From: Lysinibacillus pakistanensis
Lineage (GTDB): Bacteria; Bacillota; Bacilli; Bacillales_A; Planococcaceae
Reading direction: 5' to 3'
DNA: 64,000 nt
NCBI GenBank assembly: GCA_001312325.1
Contig: BBDJ01000016.1
Span: 1 to 64,000 of the forward strand
This document shows, piece after piece, positions 37,174 to 47,834 of this stretch. The notes beneath the pieces were generated by a model, which was not told where the DNA came from, did no database searches, and worked only from the letters and a program-made list of their open reading frames with translations. The position numbers and the translations under genes were made by a program. Within the stretch, counting starts at the first letter, position 1, and each line of letters begins with the position of its first letter.

Positions 37174-37838
37174 GTGATATTATTTGGGCCGGAAGCAGGA
37201 TATACATTTAATGAGGGGCCAGGAATCGTGAAAATAACTTTCTGCCCTAAAGTAGGTGGTGTAACTGGAGTTACACTGACAAACCTTATGGAACTGTTAA
37301 AAGATCCATATGCCAAAGACTCCTCTGATGGATCAGAAAGTTGTAAACAGGTTGTCTCAATAGCCCTGAACGGTCTAACTTCAGTACAATTGAATTTTCC
37401 ATTACCACTTCCCAGTCAGAAAAAGATTGCGGTTGCGTAAGTCCAATAAATTGTCAACGACTTGCTAATATCATCGGTGGGGTAGTTATTACTGCAACAC
37501 CAGTTTGTGTTGTGCAGCGCCTTCGCGATATTAAAGCTATTATTCTTGGACGAACTACTCGATCTCCGCTCGCACTTCCGTTTGCTCTTTCATTCGAAGG
37601 CGTTTTGGCTAATACACTAAACCTCGGTGAAACTGTATTACTTCAGGAAGAAGCAAATCCTTTTATGTCAGAGCTTCGTAAGAGAGGACTTATCGTGACA
37701 GCATTGCATAACCATTGGCTTTTCGATAATCCTAGATTGATGTATATGCATTGGGAGAATGTTGGAGATCCAACTGAATTTGCAAGAAAAAGTTTTAATG
37801 CTGCAGTTGCAGCAGGCTTGTTCAAAAGAGGCAAATAA
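37174..37838 (+). CDS. DUF1259 family protein with extended N-terminus (frameshifted)
   Basis: 221 codons with one base missing at the A run 37420-37424. The C-terminal part is classic DUF1259: VCVVQRLRDIKAIILGRTTR, SPLALPFALSFEG, LNLGETVLLQEEANPF, LRKRGLIVTALHNHWLFDNP. The first 85 residues (GPEAGYTFNEGPGIVKITFC...CGCVSPINC) are not typical of the family. GTG 37174 lacks a ribosome binding site, so the true start is uncertain. Confidence 0.72.
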
Positions 37839-37909
37839 TAATTAATATAAATTAAACAAAAGACTACTCTGTGATTTATCAAGACCTAAATTGTAAGTCA
37901 TAAAATATA

Positions 37910-37949
37910 AAGGGTGATACATATTAGGCATAATTATGTATCACCCTTC
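37910..37949 (+). terminator. strong hairpin terminator
   Basis: AAGGGTGATACAT, 14-base loop, ATGTATCACCCTT. The remaining 37950-38160 has no gene. Confidence 0.65.
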
Positions 37950-38176
37950 TACTTCTTGTTCAGTAATCGTGAATATTGATGTTTATCTTGAGAAAAATTT
38001 TATAAACTAGCTGTGCAGGTTTATTCAATAAACATAAATGGATTTTAGTTATTTCCTGTGTGGTAATTTTATTCAGAATTGGAACCATTATTACGTCCGG
38101 GCGTTAAAGTAAATGGGCAGTTTAGTTAGATCTAAATAAAGGGTGTTCCAAAAATAATTATACATAGGAGATAAAA

Positions 38177-38810
38177 ATGAAAAAGAGAACAGTAGGCATT
38201 TTAATATATGATTATGTCGATTTATTAGATTTTTCGGGTCCAGCAGAAGTTTTGACATTAACCTCAAAAAGTAAAGCTGAGCAAGCATTAACCCTTTATA
38301 AAAAAAACTTGTTACGAACAAGACCATTTGAAGTATTTTTGATAGCAGAGAATGCGGTGCCAATCAAAACCCACTCAGAAATAAGAGTAGAGCCTGATTA
38401 TACGATTGATAATCATCCTGATTTAGATATCTTAATAATCCCTGGTGCTCCTTTAAGGGCTGTCCAATCTATTATTAAGAATAAAAAAAATTAAAAATTG
38501 GATAATTAAACATAAAAATATTGAATATATATGCTCAGTTTGTTCTGGAGCAATTATTTTGGGAGAAACTGGATTGTTAAATGGGAAAAAGGCAACGACT
38601 CATCATTTAGCATTGAAAGTACTACAAGAAAATTATCCTGACATTCAAGTAGTTTCTGAAGGTAAAGTTATACAAGATAGTAATCTCATTACTTCTGGTG
38701 GTGTCTCTTCAGGCATTAATATGGGGTTATATCTTGTGGAGAAAACAATTGGAAAAACAGCATCTGAAAGAACAGCTACAACTATTGAATTCCATCACAT
38801 TAATTGTTGA
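38177..38810 (+). CDS. DJ-1/PfpI family protein (frameshifted)
   Basis: 210 residues after trimming the A run 38484-38491. ATG 38177 after AGGAGAT. KKRTVGILIYDYVDLLDFSG at the start, the nucleophile Cys in YICSVCSGAIIL, then TTHHLALKVL and LITSGGVSSGINMGLYLVE. The opening and GVSSG place it near GATase1-like transcriptional-regulator/isonitrile hydratase subfamilies. Substrate unknown. Confidence 0.85.
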
Positions 38811-38832
38811 AATAACGGGTGCTTCGTATTAT

Positions 38833-38863
38833 AAGGTCAACCAGTTTTTACTGGTTGACCTTA
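38833..38863 (+). terminator. rho-independent terminator
   Basis: AAGGTCAACCAG, 6-base loop, CTGGTTGACCTTATTT. Confidence 0.75.
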
Positions 38864-38939
38864 TTTGTATAGGAATTAAGGGTAGTTCGGGTGCATGGGA
38901 CAATGATCCTGTCACTGGAAATTCTTCCGTTACTTGTGC

Positions 38940-39165
38940 TTTGTCTTGTTTGGTGATTGTTCCTTGTTTTGAACTAAGGCATTCAACTTTCTAAATACGC
39001 ATTTTCCATTTCAAATTTTTAAATTCGTGCTTCCAATGCCTCGACAAATCTGGTGCTTACTTTGATTGTTCCTCTGACTCTTTTTTCATGGATGGACGCT
39101 TCTTTTTACGATGATAGCGATAATGAATTGGGTATTACAGGATATACTAAAATCTTTAGTATATA
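38940..39165 (-). pseudogene. IS3-type orfA scrap joined to an integrase scrap
   Basis: On the minus strand, near 39150, YPVIPNSLS echoes YPALPNSLS of the integrase fragment at 34900. It is followed by RKKKRPSMKKESEEQSK and, in shifted frames, a zipper-like NLKMENAYLEKLNALVQNKE typical of IS3-group OrfA. Several stops. The surrounding 39166-39690 contains decayed coding-like pieces but nothing I can name. Confidence 0.4.
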
Positions 39166-39696
39166 AAGAACTTTCAGAACTATATGCCCGACTCCATTCA
39201 TTTTTTTTGCTAGTTTTTGTTGTTACGAAAGCATAGCGAAATTTTGCTGATTTTGAAATTAATTGACCTGCTTCATTGTAGAAGAGGCATTAATAAAAAT
39301 AAGTAGTGATTTTTTTGAAAGAATATGTTCATGAATTAAAAGGGGAAAAATGGGATGGAAAAAATATAAGGTTCAAAGTGCCAGATTTAAATTAATGGCG
39401 GAACTTACGAAAAAGGAGATGGATTTATTCAAAGAATATTAATTGTTAGATTTTCTTTAAAAAAACGAAGTCTATAGCTATGAAGGTGGTGCTTGTAATT
39501 ATGTTGCAGTTTTTTTTAGAGGTCCAGAATTGCGGGAAATGGGAGATGACTTTACCGTAACAACTTCAATGATGTAGGAAACACAGAGCAAGAATTACGA
39601 TGTTTAGGTGATTGACATTTATAAATGCAAATAAAAAACAGCGACAATTGCCAACGCAATAGCTCGAATTATTGGCAAAACTTTGTTAAAAGGAAA

Positions 39697-39724
39697 GGAA
39701 AAACCGACAAAGGTTGCCGGTTTT
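39697..39724 (-). terminator. terminator of the gamma-SASP gene
   Basis: On the minus strand, ACCGGCAACCTTTGTCGGT is followed by T5. Confidence 0.6.
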
Positions 39725-39744
39725 GGGTGATGATTTATTTAAAT

Positions 39745-40013
39745 TTATTTTGTATTGTTTTCGTTTGAAAATCGACCAGAAGCCAATTTTTTTGTTAGCT
39801 TCTGCTTGTTGGATTTGTTGTCTAATTTGATTGACATCAGTCTCGTTTCCGAATTCTTCGTTCAACGTGTTCCTTGAACCAGAAGCTTGTTTTTTTGTTA
39901 GCTTCTGCTTGTTGGATTTGTTGTCTAATTTGATTAACATCAGTCTCATTTCCAAATTCTACATTCATTGCATTTGGAATTTTTGAGTTAAAGTTTTGAT
40001 TGTTGTTTGCCAT
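39745..40013 (-). CDS. sspE: gamma-type small acid-soluble spore protein (frameshifted)
   Basis: 88 residues after trimming two A runs (about 39787-39793 and 39890-39896). ATG 40013 after AGGAGGTGA. Two near-identical repeats (EFGNETDVNQIRQQIQQAEA each followed by NKK.ASG), separated by SRNTLNE, as in SspE. It serves as an amino-acid reserve cleaved by GPR at EFGNE-type sites on germination. The DNA repeat is about 90 bp. Confidence 0.9.
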
Positions 40014-40473
40014 TGAAAATCACCTCCTGAAATTAGTTTGTACAGAAGGTGCTTTAGTATCCGTAAATTTTTTTTAACCAAATTTTTTTTAGTATCATTT
40101 GTTTAGAAAAAAATAAGAATCGCTCGTAAAAGTAGTGACCCTAAGCAAATAATATGCTTATTTAACTTTGGTTTTATAGTTTCTATTCCTTTTAAAATAA
40201 AAAAAGCTACAAAAAAAACTAATATCAAATTCCAATCGGGTACAACTCATTGGAGGTATAACAGTTAAAGGACTTCAAGAAAGGTCTTTCATTCTCAGGT
40301 TAACATAATAATATTGGGTGAATCCCTCGCACAATCACTTTAATTTCAAGTTTTCTACGTAAAGGGCGTTTTCCTAATAAATAATCGTCTGTAGATTTAA
40401 CATGTAGGATTCCAGTTAAACAAAGCCAATGTAAACGAAAAAGCAAAAGTAAGGTAACTTTTAAAACATTCCT

Positions 40474-40698
40474 CTAAAAAAATCCATAAAACCCCATGTT
40501 CATTGGGATAGCCCAGAGAAAGAAACCTAATAGAACAATGGGGAATACAAGACTTTTATAGATTTTATAAGGCAGAATTTTACTGAAAATAGCTGCATAA
40601 ATCCTGACACAAACAAATGGTACAACAATTAGTAACATCATTGATGGGATGAAATATAGTAGATGTACTCCGATAGGAAACCAAGAAAATATATCCAT
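40474..40698 (-). CDS. small membrane protein
   Basis: Intact, 74 residues with two hydrophobic segments (VHLLYFIPSMMLLIVVPFVC and FPIVLLGFFLWAIPM). Weak ribosome binding site. Family not recognised. 40014-40473 shows no gene. Confidence 0.55.
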   Translation of the reverse strand: MDIFSWFPIGVHLLYFIPSMMLLIVVPFVCVRIYAAIFSKILPYKIYKSLVFPIVLLGFFLWAIPMNMGFYGFF

Positions 40699-40765
40699 AT
40701 TGATACCTACATTCTAAGTAAATAAAAGATTTGATGAACCTGCAAATAAAAAATAGGATGAAAAA

Positions 40766-40785
40766 ATCCCCAGTTTATCTGGGGA
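40766..40785. terminator. hairpin terminator
   Basis: TCCCCAGTTTATCTGGGGA with an A run on the left, ending the DUF3231 gene on the minus strand. Confidence 0.65.
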
Positions 40786-40811
40786 GACGGTTTGTCAGGT
40801 TTTAATTAATA

Positions 40812-41321
40812 TTATTTTTCAGGATAAACTACATGCATTGGTGGTGGAACTAACCAACCTTTCGTTTTATTAAGACGTAACAATTTTGCACCAAGTTGTG
40901 CTTTACCAGTGTGGAATTGTGCGTACATGAGTGCAATATCCTCTCTAGTTGACATACCCATAACTTGGCTACATGTTACTAATCCAGCAGCAAGGTCACC
41001 AGTTAGGGCAGCGCTAATTTCAGGATCATTAAATCTTGCACCAGGGGGTATATCTTCAATTCGTGCTACTGGTCTCTCTGGTGGTGCAGGCGGTAAAGCA
41101 ACACCGTTAGTTTTTAAAATCTTTTCTAACTGTTTTGTTTCTTCTCTGCAAGTGTCGATGATATCTTCGATTACTTTTCTTAAATCTTCATCACCTGCAT
41201 GATTATAAAACGTTTGATAGCCAGCGATAAAGCCATAATTTACTGTAAGATGTGTCCAAATACTAAATACTTCTCCGTAATGTAATGGCTCATCTTTAGG
41301 ATTTCCACTAAGTATGCCCAT
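40812..41321 (-). CDS. DUF3231 family protein
   Basis: Intact, 169 residues. LHYGEVFSIWTHLTVNYGFI, YQTFYNHAGDEDLRKVIEDI, LPPAPPERP, FNDPEISAALTGDLAAGLVT and YAQFHTGKAQLGAKLLRLNK match DUF3231, a ferritin-like four-helix family tied to spores in Bacilli. ATG 41321 after AAAGAGAGG. Confidence 0.9.
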   Translation of the reverse strand: MGILSGNPKDEPLHYGEVFSIWTHLTVNYGFIAGYQTFYNHAGDEDLRKVIEDIIDTCREETKQLEKILKTNGVALPPAPPERPVARIEDIPPGARFNDPEISAALTGDLAAGLVTCSQVMGMSTREDIALMYAQFHTGKAQLGAKLLRLNKTKGWLVPPPMHVVYPEK

Positions 41322-41464
41322 GCTTGTACATCCTCTCTTTTTTTTAATTCTTGTTAAACATGGATAGTATGAGTGAAATAAGAAAAATAATTCATTTGAT
41401 ATTGAAATTGATATGCAAGAAGAGAGAAACAGGTGTATTTGTGAAAATTTTTCGGTAAATCATT

Positions 41465-41507
41465 GATAATTCTCGATAATTTTGGATAATTGGGCGATAA
41501 ATTATCC
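41465..41507. repeat. GATAATT repeats at 10-bp spacing
   Basis: GATAAT at 41465, 41475 and 41485, then GATAAAT at 41496, lying between the divergent DUF3231 and marR genes. Confidence 0.45.
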
Positions 41508-41603
41508 TAATTAAAGTGGAAGGAGCTGTCAACAGATAAAAAAATACTAACTAGAAAATCTGAAAATATAAACTTTATATCATTTGAATTGAATCACTTT
41601 ATA

Positions 41604-41640
41604 TATATCGTATAATACGATATAATCGTTCTAAACGATA
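41604..41640. promoter_or_regulatory. two palindromes, probable MarR operators
   Basis: TATCGTATAATACGATA and AATCGTTCTAAACGATA lie side by side 20-56 bases before the marR start, overlapping the promoter region. Confidence 0.55.
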
Positions 41641-41659
41641 TATTAAAAGGGGTTATTTG

Positions 41660-42059
41660 ATGATTCAGGATATGAATAATTATTTTACAACCATATATTA
41701 TTATCTACATACAACACATGAAGATGTCATTTCCCATCAAAGCGTGCGAATTTTACAGATGATTCAAAAGGAAGATGAAGTTACTGTTCGGGATATCGCA
41801 GGATTACTGAATATTTCTCAGAATACAGCCTCCGAGCATATTAAAAAAACTGGAACAGAATGGCTTGGTGAAGAAGGAAAGGGCTGTTGATGATCAACGC
41901 AAAGTCATGCTTCATTTAACAGCAGAGGGGCTTGTGATTGTCAAAAAAAATACCGAATTAGATGCTCATAAACTTCAACATGCGTTACATCAATTATCAG
42001 AAGAAGAACGACAAACCATTTTGCAGGCATTTCGTTTATTAAGCGAGGTGTCGAAATAA
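41660..42059 (+). CDS. MarR-family transcriptional regulator (frameshifted)
   Basis: 132 residues after trimming the A run 41844-41850. ATG 41660 after AAAAGGGG. Winged helix: VTVRDIAGLLNISQNTASEH, IKRLEQNGWV, KKERAVDDQRKVMLHLTAEG. Its stop shares a base with the next gene, so it likely controls that DUF3147 gene together with itself through the upstream palindromes. Confidence 0.88.
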
Positions 42060-42406
42060 TGTACACGTTTGTTAAAATTCTTAGCTCTGCAGCAATTATT
42101 GGAATCGTTACAGAGGTAGCCAGAAGATTTCCTACGTATGGTGGTATTATTGCCGCACTACCTCTTGTTAGTATTTTAAGTATTATATGGCTCACAGTAC
42201 AAAGTGAATCGAGCGAACATATTCAGCGTTTTACGGTCGGTGTTCTCGTTGGACTACCAGCTACGATGGTGATGCTCTTTGTGATATACATGGCGATGAA
42301 ATCATCCATTCATATCGTGTTTGCCATAGGATTAGGCGTTGTTTCATGGGTCCTATTTTTGGGCATCCAAAAAGCAATAGCTGGTGTATTTCATATTTCG
42401 ATTTAG
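42059..42406 (+). CDS. DUF3147 membrane protein
   Basis: Intact, 115 residues with four membrane segments. TEVARRFPTYGGIIAALPLV and SIIWLTVQ follow DUF3147. Coupled to marR (TAATG). Function unknown. Confidence 0.85.
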   Translation: MYTFVKILSSAAIIGIVTEVARRFPTYGGIIAALPLVSILSIIWLTVQSESSEHIQRFTVGVLVGLPATMVMLFVIYMAMKSSIHIVFAIGLGVVSWVLFLGIQKAIAGVFHISI

Positions 42407-42420
42407 TGAGGAGTTAAAAT

Positions 42421-42908
42421 ATGACAATTGTCTCGATTCAACAATTACCCCAAAAAGAAGTATTGCAGTTTTTTTAAGGAACATTGGGGAACGACAGAAA
42501 TGGTTATATCTAGTGGTATTTATGACTGTAGCAAACTAGATGGCTTTGCATACGTAGAGGCCCAACAGAAGATAACTGGTCTTGTGACATATATTTTACG
42601 TGAAGAAGAGTGTGAAATTATTTCCCTAGATAGTACTATGGAAGGTAAAGGTATTGGTTCTTCACTTGTCCAAGCTGTAGAGCAACAGGCTTTTGCGAAT
42701 AACTGTACAAAGATCACTATTATCACAACGAATGATAATTTACATGCATTAAAATTTTATCAAAAACGTGGCTATTTTTTTAGTAGAAATCCTACAAAAT
42801 GCTGTCGCACAAGCAAGACTTTATAAGCCTGAAATTCCCCTTGTCGGTAATGACGGTATTCCAATACGGGATGAAATAAGACTACAAAAACAATCTGTCT
42901 CTTACTAA
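42421..42908 (+). CDS. GNAT acetyltransferase (frameshifted)
   Basis: 161 residues after trimming T runs near 42469-42475 and 42775-42781. ATG 42421 after AGGAG. ISLDSTMEGKGIGSSLVQAV binds acetyl-CoA; NDNLHALKFYQKRGYFLVEI follows. Third in the marR operon with a 14-base gap, then a terminator. Confidence 0.82.
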
Positions 42909-42922
42909 GGCAGATTGTTTTT
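42886..42922 (+). terminator. rho-independent terminator
   Basis: AAAACAATCTG...CAGATTGTTTTT, overlapping the end of the GNAT gene. Confidence 0.75.
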
Positions 42923-43018
42923 ATCTTCATTCACACCAAGCTGAAATTGATATTGGAGGTTTTCCAGTAGAGAATTTATCGTTATACTTGATTGGGAAAC
43001 AGGAAAGTGAGGAAAGAA

Positions 43019-43487
43019 ATGAAAAAAAATTCTATTTGTTTTTTTATTTAGCATACTTGTGGTGGGAGCGGCATTCATCATTTATGTAAAAAGTAATCCG
43101 CCACTTGCAATTAGTGCCTATACAAGCCTTAAAGATAATCCAACGGTCAAAATAATTGAACTAGAGAATAAAGGATTACAGGAAATACAGCTTCAACAGG
43201 TCCTAATTAACGATAAAATACCTGAAAAAATAGAGCTTGTTGTCAGTAAGTCTGCACCGTTTGAAGCAGAGATGGAAATGGAGAATGATCCGAACATTAC
43301 ATTTTATAACTTAGGGCAGATTACTATTTTCCCTAGTCAATTTATAGATCGACAGGCATTAGGAAAGCAGCCTCAGCATTATGCTGTGAGAATGGAGGCA
43401 GCTGATATGAAAACGATAACGGTAAAGTATACATATTTAAAAATTCCATTTACGCTTAAAGCTGCATTGCAAACGAATAAAAAATAA
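43019..43487 (+). CDS. membrane-anchored hypothetical protein (frameshifted)
   Basis: 155 residues after trimming the A run at 43022-43029. N-terminal anchor KKILFVFLFSILVVGAAFII, then a beta-rich extracytoplasmic domain (VKIIELENKGLQEIQLQQVL). ATG 43019 after GAGGAAAG. Family not recognised. Confidence 0.6.
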
Positions 43488-43682
43488 TATTATCCAAGTG
43501 ATTTTATCAATTTGCTCTTTACTCCTGACTAGTAAAGGGTAAATCAATGAGCACAGTACATTCACTTTTCTGGTTGATGATAAAGGAACATATTGCAGTG
43601 GATTTCGTAAAATATGAATAGAGGGACAACACAAATTACAAACATGTGAATCGTTTAATCATTGAAAAGAAGGGTAAGAAAC

Positions 43683-44498
43683 TTGGACATTTTAACTGAA
43701 AAATTGATTGTTATCGCATTATTTATACTTATTATTCATTCGATTGAAACATTAGCCTATGCAGTTAGATTGTCAGGTGCCAGAGTAAAATTATTAGCCT
43801 CAGCCTTATCCTTATTTAATGTTATGGTTATGGTATCTAGACTGGCTAATATGATGCAGCAGCCCTTTACAGGTAGCTTAATTGATACCGCACCAGGGGT
43901 AGATACGCTAGCCTTCGTTGAGCAGCAATTTCGAGTGATAATTGGCTTTGCTTCACTAGGTACATTAGTAGGCATACTGCTTTTACCTACATTTGTGGCT
44001 CTATTTTCAAGGGCCATTATCCATTTATCAGAGGAAAGAGGTTCCATTCCAGCACTATTCAAGAAAAGCTTGAAAATGGAGTATATCAAAAGAGGCTTCA
44101 AACATATTCATATGCCAAGTTTTGCATACTTGAAAGGGATTAGTTGGCGTGATATTCCCTTTAAATTATTCATTATCAATGTACTAATTACTGCGATCTA
44201 TACAATTGGGGTTTTGTCTGCTTTATACGCAGCACTTCTTGCTCCTGAAAGACATGCAACGGCTATGATGTCATCTGGACTAATTAATGGTGTGGCAACA
44301 ATCTTATTAATTATTTTTATTGACCCTAAGATTTCCATTCTTGCAGATGATGTTATCAATCAAAGAGGTAGTTATTTAAATCTTAAACGAGCTTCTGTGA
44401 TGATGATGGGTTCAAGATTATTAGGAACAATTTTGGCACAGCTCCTATTTATTCCAGGGGCAAAATATGTCGCATGGTTTACCCAATTTATGACATAG
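43683..44498 (+). CDS. amj: lipid II flippase Amj
   Basis: Intact, 271 residues from TTG 43683; an upstream TTG at 43662 is possible. About six membrane segments. HSIETLAYAVRLSGARVKLL, ALSLFNVMVMVSRLANMMQQ and P.TGSLID are the conserved opening of Amj (YdaH), the alternative flippase that moves lipid II across the membrane for peptidoglycan synthesis in Bacilli. Confidence 0.87.
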   Translation: MDILTEKLIVIALFILIIHSIETLAYAVRLSGARVKLLASALSLFNVMVMVSRLANMMQQPFTGSLIDTAPGVDTLAFVEQQFRVIIGFASLGTLVGILLLPTFVALFSRAIIHLSEERGSIPALFKKSLKMEYIKRGFKHIHMPSFAYLKGISWRDIPFKLFIINVLITAIYTIGVLSALYAALLAPERHATAMMSSGLINGVATILLIIFIDPKISILADDVINQRGSYLNLKRASVMMMGSRLLGTILAQLLFIPGAKYVAWFTQFMT

Positions 44499-44759
44499 TT
44501 TTTTTAGTATGCTAACATAATGATTAAGTGAACTCAGAAGGCAATTGATACTCATGAGATTTATAGAAAAAAAAGGGAAATAAAGGATATCAAAATTATA
44601 CTTTATATAATGATTCCTTTGATACCTCGCAGTGATCCACATTGCTATTTCTGTGTACAAAGACAGCACTATTCTTTACCAATTGCTACAAAAAGCTTGG
44701 CAAAAAAATTTTTTTCAAATATTGACAAGTTAGACAATGTTCGATTATAGTAGTTAACA

Positions 44760-45020
44760 ATTTCATCAAACTATGAAATTGGCGATGATAAGGACACGAG
44801 AGTTGATAGCGATTCACAGAGAGGGAGGCATTTGCTGAAAGCTTCCTAATGCAGCAATCGAATCTTACTACCTTTGAGCCGTGCTTGGAAACTTGCACCG
44901 TTATTGCAACGTTACTGCAAATCAATGAGCCACTAGCAAAGTTAGTGGGAATTTGGGTGGAACCACGGGTAATGAACACATACTCGTCCCTTTTATGGGG
45001 CGGATATGTGTTTTTTTATT
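44760..45020 (+). promoter_or_regulatory. T-box riboswitch (threonine) upstream of thrS
   Basis: GATGATAAGGACACGAG-type Stem I start, AGAGAGG and GCTGAAAGC motifs, the T-box GGGTGGAACCACGGG at 44955-44969 and an intrinsic terminator (44977-45017) ending in T7. An ACTACC segment near 44868 could hold the Thr specifier. Uncharged tRNA-Thr binding would favour the antiterminator and transcription of thrS. Confidence 0.88.
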
Positions 45021-45072
45021 TTTTTAATCAGTGTCTTTTAGAACCTGATTATTCAAAAAAGGAGCAGAGAAT

Positions 45073-46994
45073 ATGTCAAATCAAGTTATTAACATTCAAT
45101 TTCCAGATGGTCAACAGCAAGTATTTACAAAGGGTATAACACTAACCGAAATTGCACAAACAATAAGCCCAGCTTTACGTAAAAAAAGCAATAGCAGGGA
45201 GTGCTAACGGAACCATCATTGATTTGACGCGCCCAATTGTGGAAGATACACAAATTGCCCTCTATGATGCAAGCTCAAACGAAGGGATTAACGTAATTCG
45301 TCATTCAACAGCCCATTTATTAGCTCAAGCAGTGAAGCGTCTGTACCCTGATGCCCGCTTTGGCATCGGACCTGTTATTGACAATGGGTTTTATTATGAT
45401 ATCGATCTAGCCCATCCGCTTGTGCCAGCTGATTTACTACAAATCGAAAAAAATGATGAAGAAAATTGTACAAGAAAATAGTTCAGTAATGCGAAGAGAG
45501 GTTACACGTAAAGAGGCACAGCAGCTCTTTGCCCATGATGCGTTAAAGCTAGAGCTATTAGCGGATATACCAGAGCATGAAAAAGTGACAGTTTATGAGC
45601 AGGGAGAATTTTATGATTTATGTCGTGGACCACATGTACCTTCTACAGGTAAATTACAGCACTTTAAACTAATGCATGTTTCTGGCGCATATTGCGTGGT
45701 GATAGTAGAAATCAGATGCTTCAGCGTATTTATGGTGTAGCGTTTGCCTCAAAAGTAGAATTAGCACAATACTTTGTTTTTTTAGAAGAAGCAGAGAAGC
45801 GAAACCATCGTAAGTTAGGAAAAGAACTAGAATTATTTATGTTTTCAGAGGAAGCACCAGGTATGCCTTTTTATTTAGCAAATGGTCAAATCATTCGAAA
45901 TGAACTGGAATCTTATTTACGACAGTTGCAAGCGAAATATGATTATCATGAGGTACGGACACCATTGATGATGAATCAACGCCTTTGGGAGCAGTCGGGA
46001 CACTGGGATCACTATAAAGACAATATGTATTTTACACATGTCGATGACCAAAGCTTCGCACTAAAGCCCATGAATTGTCCCGGTCACATGCTGATTTTTA
46101 AAAATGACTTACATTCATATAGAGACTTACCAATTCGTATGGCTGAATTTGGTCAAGTACACCGGCATGAATTTAGTGGTGCGTTAAATGGACTTTTACG
46201 AGTGCGTACTTTTTGCCAGGATGATGCTCATATTTTTGCCACACCTCAACAAATCGAGAAAGAAATTGCACTGGCTCTAAAAATTATTGATGAGGTATAT
46301 CAGGTTTTTGGCTTCCAGTACGATATTGAATTATCTACACGTCCTGCTGATTTTATGGGTGATTTGGAGCTATGGGATCAAGCGGAAAAAGCACTAGAAA
46401 ACGTTCTTAATCATTTAGGCTTGCCATTTACAATCAATGAAGGCGATGGTGCATTCTATGGACCGAAGATTGATATTCATATTAAAGATGCTATTCATCG
46501 CAGTCATCAATGTGCAACAGTCCAGCTTGATTTCCAACTACCTGAGAAATTTGATTTAACGTATATCAATGAGCAAAATGAAAAAGTAAGACCAGTTGTT
46601 ATTCATCGGGCTTTATTTGGCTCTATTGATCGCTTTTTGGGGATATTAATTGAACATTTTGGAGGGGTGTTCCCTACATGGCTTGCACCCAAGCAGGTAC
46701 AGATAATTGGTGTAGCAGATCAACACCAAGAATACGTCCAGCAAGTAGTGAAGGCCTTACAACAGGAAAAAAATTCGTGTTGGTATCGATAATCGTTCAG
46801 AAAAGCTTGGTAAGAAAATTCGTGAGGCTCAAATGAAAAAAAATACCATATATTTTAGTACTTGGTGACCGCGAAAAGGATCAACAGTATGTTACTATTC
46901 GGAAATACGGTGAACAATCCTTACATGAAATGCCATTGTTACAATTTATGGACAATATTAAAAAAAAGAGATAGAGCAAAAAGCAATTTTGTAA
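45073..46994 (+). CDS. thrS: threonyl-tRNA synthetase (frameshifted)
   Basis: About 638 residues, the usual ThrS length, after repairs near 45184, 45449, 45690 (a lost G), 46769, 46836 and 46970. TGS domain ([13 protein letters not shown]), editing domain with [17 protein letters not shown], catalytic class II core with [32 protein letters not shown] and [19 protein letters not shown], and the anticodon domain. ATG 45073 after AGGAGCAG. It charges tRNA-Thr; controlled by the T-box upstream. An essential function broken six times is strong evidence for sequence errors. Confidence 0.95.
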
Positions 46995-47012
46995 AGTCTA
47001 TACCTTAAAGGT

Positions 47013-47075
47013 GTAGCTCGACTTCTAGGCACTATATTATGAATCAAATCGATTACTGTGCTTAGAGTCGAGCTA
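47013..47075 (+). terminator. long hairpin after thrS
   Basis: TAGCTCGACTTCTAGGCAC pairs with GTGCTTAGAGTCGAGCTA; weak T tail. Confidence 0.6.
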
Positions 47076-47223
47076 ACTTATGACCGAGGGTAATTTTAAA
47101 CGAGAAAATTTGAATTTTTTGTTAAAACATTTACAGAATTTACTTGAAAAGTCCATTATTTCATCATATTTGCTACTATTTCTTAATTTTTACGCATACA
47201 ATAAAATATGACGAGTAATTAAA

Positions 47224-47701
47224 TTATGGAACAATACGATTGTGTGGATTGTAAAGGCTGTTTCCTAATAAGATGGTTTGTGTCTCAGCGTCAATGATAA
47301 AATATTTATGATAGGTTTCCTGTTCAGTTTGTCTAAAGGATGCTAAAAAATATACTTGTCGATTGGGATGAATAAAAGTATGTTGAGTGAGGTCTATTTT
47401 TTTTACCTATTAAATTTGTTTTTAAATGAAATGTTTCTATAGCCTTCGGTATGTCTTTAAAGGCTATCTTTTGACGAATGTTCAAGCTAGCATCAGAATA
47501 TTCCTCATAAAGTGCTGAATTAATTTGTTGATAAAAATCGTCCTCATTTTGCAATGACTGATACTGATTATTTGGATATTTATAGGAAGTAGCTACAATA
47601 GGCGTACAAAGTGTAGTTGCCGTGTTTTCTACTGAATGCTGAGGCTGCTGTAGTAAAAAGCTTGAAACAAACATCAAGGACATAAACAATACCTGCATCA
47701 T
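47224..47701 (-). CDS. exported hypothetical protein (frameshifted)
   Basis: 158 residues after trimming the run near 47398-47405. Signal peptide MMQVLFMSLMFVSSFLL. The mature part is polar with a long amphipathic stretch (LQNEDDFYQQINSALYEEYS) and ends TQTILLGNSLYNPHNRIVP. ATG 47701 after AGGAGG. Family not recognised. Confidence 0.6.
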
Positions 47702-47834
47702 TTGGCCTCCTTTTATAAATTAGATTTCCCAATTACTTGTTATGTATACGTATCATGACAATAACATCAGGATTTGGTTAAACTTTATAAAAGAACCTAA
47801 TACAGGTTTAGAACTACATGTTTAATATTGCTGA

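Noticed and set aside
39745..40013. Short repeats in the SASP gene as a CRISPR or tandem array
   Set aside because: The ~90-bp repeat is the coding duplication normal for SspE proteins.
43757..44101. 114-codon minus-strand ORF inside amj
   Set aside because: A shadow of the amj reading frame with no start signals or family.
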